Of a DNA stretch of 20,056 nucleotides, positions 7,024 through 13,451 are shown one piece after another. The first letter of the stretch is position 1. Every line of letters begins with the position of its first letter. The stretch spans positions 1-20,056 of the forward strand of contig CAVLBP010000036.1 in NCBI GenBank assembly GCA_963661325.1, written 5' to 3'. This stretch comes from Pararoseburia sp963661325. GTDB lineage: Bacteria > Bacillota > Clostridia > Lachnospirales > Lachnospiraceae. The notes under the pieces were generated by a model. It did not search any database. It was not told where the DNA came from and worked only from the letters and a program-made list of their open reading frames with translations. The position numbers and the translations under genes were made by a program.

Positions 7024-7104
7024 ACATTATGAATTAAAGTCATCTGCGCGCAAAGGGCTGCCTGAGCGTAAAGATACGGGATTTTTATAGGAGTTTGATA
7101 GGGA

Positions 7105-7137
7105 AAGTCTCTGTATCTTTAGATGCAGGGGCTTTTT
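7105..7137 (+). terminator. second intrinsic terminator, in the leader of the hyd operon
   Basis: The arms 7105-7117 and 7122-7134 form a 13-pair stem with several G-U wobbles and loop TTTA, followed by T7133-T7137. It lies between the SRP terminator and the TM1266-family gene. The 81 bases between the two terminators (7024-7104) and the 76 bases after this one hold nothing else I can name, and no convincing promoter is visible. It is either a backup terminator for SRP RNA or an attenuator of the hyd operon. Confidence 0.7.
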
Positions 7138-7213
7138 GTGTAATATGGAATTCGCTGAACTTCCTCTTATACAAAAGACACTAATATACCAATGAAAAGA
7201 AAGGAGCAGACAG

Positions 7214-7462
7214 ATGGATACCAGAGTAGCAATTCTTGCGATCGTGGTGGAAGAACGTGACAAGGCAGAAGAACTCAACCACGTCCTGCATGCATATGGC
7301 AAATATATCATCGGGCGCATGGGGATCCCTTATGAAAAACGCGGAATTTCCCTGATCAGCGTCGCCGTGGATGCACCCCAGGATGTGATCAGTGCCATGT
7401 CAGGAAAGATCGGCAATATCGAGGGCATAACGGCAAAAGCCGTCTATTCCAAATTGCAGTAA
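7214..7462 (+). CDS. TM1266-family small protein, putative [FeFe]-hydrogenase system regulator
   Basis: This 82-residue protein belongs to the TM1266 group, a small ACT-like ferredoxin-fold family found almost always beside the hydrogenase maturase genes and named a putative iron-only hydrogenase system regulator. Seen here are an N-terminal beta strand (RVAILAIVVEE), a helix with a conserved-looking histidine and glycine (VLHAYGKYIIGRMGIPY), and a second strand-helix-strand unit (ISLISVAVDAP, VISAMSGKIGNI, TAKAVYSKL), which fits the fold and spans the whole protein. AAGGAG at 7201-7206, seven bases before the ATG, supports the start. It is the first gene of the hydEGF operon, 48 bases before hydE. 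No DNA-binding domain is visible, so any regulation is more likely through a ligand or protein partner; its function is not experimentally clear. Confidence 0.88.
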   Translation: MDTRVAILAIVVEERDKAEELNHVLHAYGKYIIGRMGIPYEKRGISLISVAVDAPQDVISAMSGKIGNIEGITAKAVYSKLQ

Positions 7463-7510
7463 GTGACGCTCGGATAATAGCAAAAGAAAAGAGAAGAAGG
7501 AGAGATGCCT

Positions 7511-8569
7511 ATGGCACTGGCAATACAGGATGTCAAAGCATTGATTGATAAATTAGATAGAGAAAATACGTTAAGTTTGGACGAATGGGAAGGACTTATC
7601 CGCGGTAGATGCGATCAAGTGGCAGAATATGCAGCGGAAATCGCCCGTCAGAGGTCCAAGGAGATCTTTGGCAACAAGATCTATACGCGAGGATTGATCG
7701 AGATTTCCAATTACTGCAAGAATAATTGCTATTATTGCGGTATCCGCAGGGATAATCGACAGGTAGAGCGTTATCGCCTGAGCAGGGAAGATATCTTATC
7801 CTGCGCGGATATCGGGGCAGACTTAGGCTTTCGTACCTTTGTCCTACAGGGTGGAGAAGATGCTTATTATACAGATCAGGTCATGTGCGATCTGATCCGG
7901 GAGATCAAAAAGCGTCACCCGGACTGCGCCATTACCCTGTCTCTGGGCGAAAGAAGCCAAGAAAGTTACCGCTTAATGAAAGAAGCAGGGGCAGATAGAT
8001 ACCTTTTAAGGCATGAAACTGCGGATAAAGACCATTACAAGAGCCTGCACCCGCAGGAAATGGATTTTGACCACCGCATCCAATGCCTTTACACCCTAAA
8101 AGATTTAGGTTATCAGGTGGGCTGCGGCTTTATGGTCGGCTCCCGGGGGCAGACACCGCATACATTGGCGGAGGATATGATCTTTATCCAGAACTTGCAG
8201 CCTGCAATGGTGGGGATCGGACCTTTTGTTCCTCATCATGAAACACCCCTAAAAGATCAGGCGCAGGGGACAGTGGAGGAGACCTTATATCTGATCTCAC
8301 TGCTTCGTATCTTACAACCCAAGTTATTGCTTCCGGCAACAACGGCGCTGGGAACGATCGATCCGCGCGGGCGTGAAAAGGGAATCTTGGCGGGAGCCAA
8401 TGTCGTCATGCCAAATCTGTCGCCGACCAGCGTGCGCAAACAGTACGAACTCTATGACAACAAGATCTGCACCGGAGATGAGGCTGCGGAGTGCCGGGGC
8501 TGTCTGGGAAACCGGATGCAGTCTATCGGCTACCAACTGGTCGTAGACCGTGGCGATGCACCTGCATAA
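7511..8569 (+). CDS. hydE: [FeFe]-hydrogenase maturase HydE (radical SAM)
   Basis: HydE is a radical S-adenosylmethionine enzyme that helps build the two-iron subcluster of [FeFe]-hydrogenase, acting on the iron-cysteine carbonyl product of HydG. The radical SAM cluster motif CKNNCYYC is at 69-76 (Cys69, Cys73, Cys76). At the C-terminus Cys320, Cys328 and Cys331 form CX7CX2C, the site of a second iron-sulfur cluster found in some HydE proteins and not essential in those studied. The length, about 352 residues, is normal. ATG codons occur at 7505 and 7511; AAGGAG at 7497-7502 is only 2 bases from the first but 8 from the second, so 7511 is preferred. BioB and PylB are the nearest alternatives, but the operon settles the call. 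Confidence 0.95.
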   Translation: MALAIQDVKALIDKLDRENTLSLDEWEGLIRGRCDQVAEYAAEIARQRSKEIFGNKIYTRGLIEISNYCKNNCYYCGIRRDNRQVERYRLSREDILSCADIGADLGFRTFVLQGGEDAYYTDQVMCDLIREIKKRHPDCAITLSLGERSQESYRLMKEAGADRYLLRHETADKDHYKSLHPQEMDFDHRIQCLYTLKDLGYQVGCGFMVGSRGQTPHTLAEDMIFIQNLQPAMVGIGPFVPHHETPLKDQAQGTVEETLYLISLLRILQPKLLLPATTALGTIDPRGREKGILAGANVVMPNLSPTSVRKQYELYDNKICTGDEAAECRGCLGNRMQSIGYQLVVDRGDAPA

Positions 8570-8681
8570 ATGGCAATAGAAATTATAAGAAAATTTAACT
8601 TTGCAAATAATCGTCGATTTTACAAGGGATAAAAGAGACGGACAATAACATAAGACACATAGGAAAAGGGAGGAAAAAAGA

Positions 8682-10100
8682 ATGTATGATGTAATGTCAT
8701 CAAAGGCAGAGGAGTTCATCAGCGATGAGGAGATCCGCGAATGTCTCGATTATGCTGAGAAGAACAAGAACAATCGGGAACTGATCGATCAGATCCTGAA
8801 CAAGGCAAGAAAGATGAAAGGAATCAGCCACAAGGAAGCCATCGTGCTTTTAGACTGCGAACTGGAAGACAAGAATGAGGAGATCTATCAGTTGGCAAAA
8901 GAGATCAAGCAGGAGTTCTACGGCAATCGTATCGTTATGTTTGCTCCGCTTTACCTGTCAAATTATTGTATCAATGGCTGTGAGTACTGCCCATATCACG
9001 CAAAGAACAAGCATATCCACAGAAAGAAACTGACGCAGGAGGAGATCCGTGCGGAGGTTATTGCTTTACAGGATATGGGACACAAGCGTCTGGCACTCGA
9101 AGCAGGCGAAGATCCAAAGAACAATCCGATCGAGTATATTTTGGAAAGTATCAAGACAATCTACAGTATTCACCATGAAAATGGAGATATTCGCCGCGTC
9201 AACGTCAATATAGCGGCAACAACTGTCGAAGAATATCGTATGTTAAAGGAAGCCGGTATCGGTACCTACATCCTTTTCCAGGAGACCTACAATAAGGAAT
9301 CTTACGAAAAACTGCATCCGACCGGACCAAAGAGCAATTATGCTTACCATACCGAGGCAATGGATCGTGCCATGGATGGCGGGATTGATGATGTAGGACT
9401 TGGTGTCCTCTTTGGTCTCAACAATTATCGTTATGACTTTACCGGAATCATTATGCACGCAGAGCACTTAGAGGCAGCCAAGGGCTGTGGACCGCATACC
9501 ATCAGTGTACCGCGTGTGCGCCGCGCAGATGATATTGACCCGGATGTTTTTGATAATGGTATTTCGGACGAGACCTTTGCCAAGATCGTTGCCTGCATCC
9601 GTATCGCTGTGCCATACACCGGCATGATCGTATCCACCAGAGAGACTAAGGAGAGCAGAGAGCGCGTGCTTGAACTTGGTATTTCCCAGATCAGTGGCGG
9701 TTCCAGAACCAGTGTCGGTGGCTATGTTGAGCCGGAAGCAGAGGAGGACAACTCAGCGCAGTTTGATGTCAGCGACAATCGTACCTTGGATGAAGTTGTC
9801 AATTGGCTGATGGATATGGGATATGTGCCAAGTTTTTGTACGGCATGTTATCGTGAAGGCAGAACGGGCGACCGCTTCATGTCTCTGTTAAAGAGCAGGC
9901 AGATCGTCAACTGCTGCCATCCAAATGCACTTATGACCTTAAAAGAATATCTGGAGGATTACGCAAGCCCGGAGACCAAGGAAGTAGGAGAGGCTTTGAT
10001 CAAAAGAGAGTTGGAAGTCATCACCAATCCAAAGGTAAAGGAAAAGGCGACCGAGTATATCGAAAAGATCCATGAGGGCAATCGCGATTTCCGTTTTTAA
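8682..10100 (+). CDS. hydG: [FeFe]-hydrogenase maturase HydG (tyrosine lyase)
   Basis: HydG is a radical SAM tyrosine lyase that makes CO and cyanide from tyrosine and loads them on iron for the H-cluster. The 472-residue protein has the radical SAM motif CINGCEYC at 96-103 (Cys96, Cys100, Cys103) within a ThiH-like barrel. The C-terminal motif CX2CX22C (Cys386, Cys389, Cys412) holds the auxiliary five-iron cluster. That second motif separates HydG from ThiH, which lacks it. GGGAGG at 8668-8673, eight bases before the ATG, fixes the start. The gene is 112 bases after hydE with no terminator or clear promoter between; that gap is AT-rich and I see no ORF in it. Confidence 0.97.
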   Translation: MYDVMSSKAEEFISDEEIRECLDYAEKNKNNRELIDQILNKARKMKGISHKEAIVLLDCELEDKNEEIYQLAKEIKQEFYGNRIVMFAPLYLSNYCINGCEYCPYHAKNKHIHRKKLTQEEIRAEVIALQDMGHKRLALEAGEDPKNNPIEYILESIKTIYSIHHENGDIRRVNVNIAATTVEEYRMLKEAGIGTYILFQETYNKESYEKLHPTGPKSNYAYHTEAMDRAMDGGIDDVGLGVLFGLNNYRYDFTGIIMHAEHLEAAKGCGPHTISVPRVRRADDIDPDVFDNGISDETFAKIVACIRIAVPYTGMIVSTRETKESRERVLELGISQISGGSRTSVGGYVEPEAEEDNSAQFDVSDNRTLDEVVNWLMDMGYVPSFCTACYREGRTGDRFMSLLKSRQIVNCCHPNALMTLKEYLEDYASPETKEVGEALIKRELEVITNPKVKEKATEYIEKIHEGNRDFRF

Positions 10101-10153
10101 GGAAAAACATATATGACAGCAGAAAATCGTTTGGGAAGAGAAGGGATTAATTT

Positions 10154-11374
10154 ATGAGCATGAATACAACACCAAGCGGAGAACGCGTGCATATTGGTAT
10201 TTTTGGCAGGCGCAATGCGGGAAAATCCAGTCTGATCAATGCCATCACAGGTCAGGATCTGGCTATCGTTTCGGAGGTCAAGGGTACGACGACAGACCCG
10301 GTCAAAAAGGCAATGGAACTTTTACCGCTCGGACCGGTCGTTTTGATCGATACGCCGGGACTGGATGATGAGGGCGGACTGGGACAAAAGCGTATGGAAA
10401 AGGGCTTGCAGATGCTCCGCCAGACGGATATCCTTCTGCTTGTGATCGCGGCAGATAGCATGGTGGGAGGTCTGGAACAGGACCTTTTGTCAGAGACAAA
10501 AAAACGCGGTCTGCCATATCTGATCGTCTTAAATAAGACAGACCTTCTGGCAGATCCGGCGCAGATCGATGAAAAGGCGAGAGAGATCGCACAGGCATTG
10601 GCGGTCGATCCTGCTAAAGTCTGTGCGGTCAGCACAGGTCTGGCGCAGGGGATCCGGGAATTAAAGGAGCGGATTGCAGGCTTGCAGCCCAAAGAGGCAG
10701 AGCGTCCATTGATCCGTGATCTTTTAGAGGAAGGAGATCTGGTCGTTTTAGTTGTGCCGATCGATTCCGCCGCGCCAAAAGGACGTCTGATCCTGCCGCA
10801 GCAGCAGGTTATCCGTGATACATTAGAGGCAGGAGCTATTCCTGTGGTGGCAAGAGATACTGAACTGGCGCAGGCACTGGCATCCCTTGGCAAAAAGCCC
10901 CGCCTTGTCGTGACGGACAGTCAGGCATTCGGGACAGTGGCAAAGATCGTACCGAAAGATATTCCTTTGACCTCATTTTCCATCCTGATGGCGCGTTATA
11001 AAGGTGACCTGGCAGTGCAGATCGCCGGTGCACAGGCGATCGAGGATCTGAAAGATGGAGATACGGTTCTGATCTCTGAGGGTTGTACCCACCACAGACA
11101 GTGTGATGATATCGGCACGGTCAAGATGCCGCGCTGGATCAGGGAATACACGGGCAAAGACCTGCATTTTGCCTTTACCAGTGGCACAGAATTTCCAAAG
11201 GATCTTTCTCCTTACGCACTGGTCGTGCATTGTGGCGGATGCACTCTGCCTTTGCAGGAAATGCGCTATCGTATCTCCTATGGAGACAGCCAGAAAGTGG
11301 CGATCACAAATTACGGTGTCATGATTGCATACATCCATGGCATCTTGCCGCGTGTGACGGAAATTTTATGTTGA
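10154..11374 (+). CDS. hydF: [FeFe]-hydrogenase maturation GTPase/scaffold HydF
   Basis: HydF is the scaffold that receives the two-iron precursor and transfers it to apo-hydrogenase; GTP hydrolysis helps control partner exchange. The N-terminal Era/TrmE-like GTPase domain shows G1 GRRNAGKS at 18-25, G2 GTTTDP at 44-49, G3 DTPG at 66-69 and G4 NKTD at 127-130. A dimerisation domain follows, then a C-terminal cluster-binding domain with Cys311, His313, His359, Cys360 and Cys363 in the family pattern CXH...HCXXC. The 406-residue length is typical. AAGGG at 10141-10145, eight bases upstream, selects the ATG at 10154 over the ATG at 10160. It ends the hyd operon, and its TGA stop lies within the -35 box of the next promoter. 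Confidence 0.97.
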   Translation: MSMNTTPSGERVHIGIFGRRNAGKSSLINAITGQDLAIVSEVKGTTTDPVKKAMELLPLGPVVLIDTPGLDDEGGLGQKRMEKGLQMLRQTDILLLVIAADSMVGGLEQDLLSETKKRGLPYLIVLNKTDLLADPAQIDEKAREIAQALAVDPAKVCAVSTGLAQGIRELKERIAGLQPKEAERPLIRDLLEEGDLVVLVVPIDSAAPKGRLILPQQQVIRDTLEAGAIPVVARDTELAQALASLGKKPRLVVTDSQAFGTVAKIVPKDIPLTSFSILMARYKGDLAVQIAGAQAIEDLKDGDTVLISEGCTHHRQCDDIGTVKMPRWIREYTGKDLHFAFTSGTEFPKDLSPYALVVHCGGCTLPLQEMRYRISYGDSQKVAITNYGVMIAYIHGILPRVTEILC

Positions 11375-11400
11375 CAATCGACTTGTCTCTTTGTTATTAT
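11371..11400 (+). promoter_or_regulatory. sigma-A promoter for the riboswitch-antiporter transcript
   Basis: A consensus -35 box TTGACA at 11371-11376 overlaps the last bases and stop codon of hydF. TATTAT at 11395-11400 serves as -10, with an 18-base spacer. The predicted start near 11407 lies just before the riboswitch aptamer. Confidence 0.75.
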
Positions 11401-11410
11401 CTGTTTAGAT

Positions 11411-11502
11411 AAAAGGGAGTAGCTGACACAGCAATATCTGTGTCTATATATCGTCAGTACGATTGCGAGCAATCCGGTATGTAGCCAAGTAGCGAGACTT
11501 TT
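11411..11502 (+). promoter_or_regulatory. yybP-ykoY (Mn2+) riboswitch aptamer
   Basis: The hallmark 5' segment AAAAGGGAGTAGC at 11411-11423 and 3' segment AGTAGCGAGACTTTT at about 11488-11502 bracket the element. Between them are the first hairpin (GACACAG with CTGTGTC) and the second arm: GTCAGTACG, a hairpin GATTGC/GCAATC, then the conserved CCGG. This arrangement is that of the yybP-ykoY family, shown to bind Mn2+ and to switch on manganese exporters. The closing helix pairs AAAAGG with the final ACTTTT region. The downstream terminator shares the 3' strand, so metal binding would favour readthrough. The downstream gene, a CaCA-family antiporter, is a known class under this riboswitch. Confidence 0.88.
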
Positions 11503-11544
11503 GTTGTATTATTTTTTGATGCAACAAAGGGACTCGCTTTTTTT
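11491..11544 (+). terminator. riboswitch expression-platform terminator
   Basis: AGCGAG at 11491-11496 pairs with CTCGCT at 11533-11538, and TTTGTTG(C/T)A-type inner arms (around 11500-11508 and 11519-11528) extend the stem; a T run follows to 11544. Its 5' arm is the 3' strand of the aptamer's closing helix, so the two folds exclude each other. Confidence 0.85.
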
Positions 11545-11573
11545 ATCCCCAAGTTGCAGGAAGGGAGAAAGAT

Positions 11574-12500
11574 ATGAACTTTGTACTACAGATTGTCTTT
11601 TTAGCACTGGGATTTTTCCTTTTGGTCAAGGGGGCGGACTGGTTTGTGGACGGAGCCTCCGGTCTGGCAAGAAAACTTGGCATACCGCAGCTGGTCATTG
11701 GTCTTACGATCGTTGCCATGGGCACCAGTCTGCCGGAAGCGGCGGTCAGTATTTCGGCGGCACTGCGGGGAAATGCAGAGATCACGATCGGCAATATCGT
11801 GGGAAGCAACATCTTAAACATCCTCATCATCCTTGGTGTGACGGCGCTGGTCGCGACACTCAAGGTGGCGGATTCCACGATACGCTATGAGATCCCCTTT
11901 ATGATCGTCATTACCTTTGTCCTTCTGTGGCTGGGCTATACCGGCGGTCAGGTGACGCGGCTGGAAGGCATCATTCTTTGGGTCTTGTTCCTCATGTATC
12001 TGCGCTATCTTTATATGATGGCAAAAAAGGGAAAGGAAGAAGAAAGGGAAGCAGACCAGCTTTCCACGGCAAAGATCATAGGTCTGATCCTAGCCGGTGT
12101 CGTCATGATCGTGGCAGGAAGCAATTTTGCGGTCGAGGGAGCAAGTAATATTGCAAAGACACTTGGCATCAGCCAGCGTTTTATCGGGTTGACCATTGTG
12201 GCGTTTGGTACCAGTCTGCCGGAATTGGTAACGAGTGTGTCCGCGGCACGAAAAGGGAATGCTGACATTGCCATTGGAAATATCGTGGGAAGTAACATTT
12301 TTAATATCCTCTTTATTGTGGGAACCACAGCCCTGATCACGCCGGTCACCTTTGCTTCCGGCTTCGTTGTGGATACTCTGATTGCAGCGGCGGTTGGCAT
12401 TCTGCTTTTTATCTGCGTGGCACGGACAAAAGGACTGAGACGGAAAGCGGGTATCGTCATGCTGCTAGGCTATGTTTTATATTTTATTTACCTTCTTTAA
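11574..12500 (+). CDS. CaCA-family Na+(H+)/cation antiporter, predicted Mn2+ or Ca2+ exporter
   Basis: A 308-residue inner membrane exchanger of the YrbG-type calcium/cation antiporter family. It shows the two inverted alpha-repeats that form the ion site: GTSLPE at 50-55 with GNIVGSN at 73-79, and GTSLPE at 212-217 with GNIVGSN at 235-241. Each repeat carries its glutamate and asparagine. About ten hydrophobic segments are visible, and a charged cytoplasmic loop (about 150-165, rich in Lys and Glu) separates the halves. GGGAG near 11563 supports the ATG. The gene stands alone behind a Mn2+ riboswitch, so manganese efflux is the likely role; the family as a whole is annotated for calcium/sodium exchange, and selectivity cannot be read from sequence. 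No terminator follows the stop codon. Confidence 0.93.
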   Translation: MNFVLQIVFLALGFFLLVKGADWFVDGASGLARKLGIPQLVIGLTIVAMGTSLPEAAVSISAALRGNAEITIGNIVGSNILNILIILGVTALVATLKVADSTIRYEIPFMIVITFVLLWLGYTGGQVTRLEGIILWVLFLMYLRYLYMMAKKGKEEEREADQLSTAKIIGLILAGVVMIVAGSNFAVEGASNIAKTLGISQRFIGLTIVAFGTSLPELVTSVSAARKGNADIAIGNIVGSNIFNILFIVGTTALITPVTFASGFVVDTLIAAAVGILLFICVARTKGLRRKAGIVMLLGYVLYFIYLL

Positions 12501-12552
12501 GAAAAGATGTCCTTTTATTAACAAAATTTAAGATTTCCCTGCCCGTCAAGCG

Positions 12553-12581
12553 TTGTCAGACTCTGTCTTCTATGCTATATT
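12553..12581 (+). promoter_or_regulatory. extended -10 promoter for the coiled-coil/hydratase/AI-2E unit
   Basis: TTGTCA at 12553-12558 and TATATT at 12576-12581 are spaced by 17 bases, and TGC directly before the -10 box gives an extended -10 (TGN). The predicted start is near 12588, leaving a leader of about 57 bases in which I see no hairpin. Confidence 0.7.
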
Positions 12582-12644
12582 TTAAAGAGTATTTTCATAT
12601 TTATATGTGAATGCCAAAAGAGACGAACGGATGAGGTGTGAAAT

Positions 12645-13433
12645 ATGAGTGCAGCAGATCGCACAGAGAAAGTGCTGCGGGATATTCATGTACTTTTTTC
12701 TAAGGCAGAGCCATACAAGGGCAGCAAGCGCGATGTGATCGTGAATAAGAACGAGATGATGGATCTGCTTAAGGAATTAAATGCCTGCATGTATGACATG
12801 ATCGACGAACATGAATTGTCCCAGACAAAAAAGGATAAGGCAAACCGTGAGATGCAAAAGCAGGGAGATGACATTATTTTTGCGGCTTCTCGCAAGGCGG
12901 AAGACATCTATGCGGCATCAATCATGTATACGGATAATGCTTTAAACGACATCCAAAAGATCATGGATGATGCAGGAGATGCGATCGCTAAGATCTACGA
13001 AGATGCCAGGGATAAGATGGCAAGCGAAAAGCGGACGATCAAGACCAATCAGTCCGAACTCAAGTCGCAGTTGGGAGATCTGATCGACACGCAAAAGTAT
13101 TTGCATCTGATCGAAGAGGAGAATCGACGCCTGCGTTTGGAACGGGAAAAGGGGGAAAAGGGTGATTTTGCGCTAAAGGATACCCCGTCCTATGCCAAGG
13201 TGCAGCCGGAGATCCACATCAACAAGGACTATTTCATACAAAACAATATTCCATTGGAGGATGAAGACGAGACGACAGAGCTTTCGACCCAGGGCGAGTT
13301 GACCGAGAAAGAGGCAGCCGCCCTTTCCGAGGATCTGGACAAAGAATATTTTGCATGGAAAGAATCCGACCAGGAAGAAGAAAAAAAGCCGGAGGAGGGA
13401 AAAGGTATTTTCTCTCTTTTTGGCAGAAAATAA
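12645..13433 (+). CDS. coiled-coil protein, DivIVA/ATP-synthase-b-like family, function unknown
   Basis: A soluble 262-residue protein with no enzymatic motif. Residues 30-60 (VIVNKNEMMDLLKELN) resemble the start of a Firmicute family of helical proteins often labelled ATPase or F0F1 b-subunit-like, in which a similar valine-[DN]-[KR]-[ND]-E segment precedes a long helix. Residues 60-160 are strongly helical with alanine and charged residues (REMQKQGDDI, ASRKAEDIYA, IYEDARDKM), predicting a coiled coil. Residues 185-250 are acidic and probably disordered. The protein ends in a short basic-hydrophobic tail, GIFSLFGRK, that could touch the membrane. There is no signal peptide or transmembrane segment. 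GAGGTG at about 12632-12637 supports the ATG. It is the first gene of a three-gene unit, 18 bases before the hydratase. A scaffold or cell-envelope role is possible but not shown. Confidence 0.7.
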   Translation: MSAADRTEKVLRDIHVLFSKAEPYKGSKRDVIVNKNEMMDLLKELNACMYDMIDEHELSQTKKDKANREMQKQGDDIIFAASRKAEDIYAASIMYTDNALNDIQKIMDDAGDAIAKIYEDARDKMASEKRTIKTNQSELKSQLGDLIDTQKYLHLIEEENRRLRLEREKGEKGDFALKDTPSYAKVQPEIHINKDYFIQNNIPLEDEDETTELSTQGELTEKEAAALSEDLDKEYFAWKESDQEEEKKPEEGKGIFSLFGRK

Positions 13434-13451
13434 AAATTGAGGAGGACACAC

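Noticed and set aside
8570..8681. Internal promoter between hydE and hydG
   Set aside because: TTGCAA occurs but no -10 box is found at a proper distance.
10252..10893. Minus-strand ORF (213 codons) opposite hydF
   Set aside because: Serine/arginine-rich product mirrors the codon pattern of the hydF GTPase domain; no start signal.
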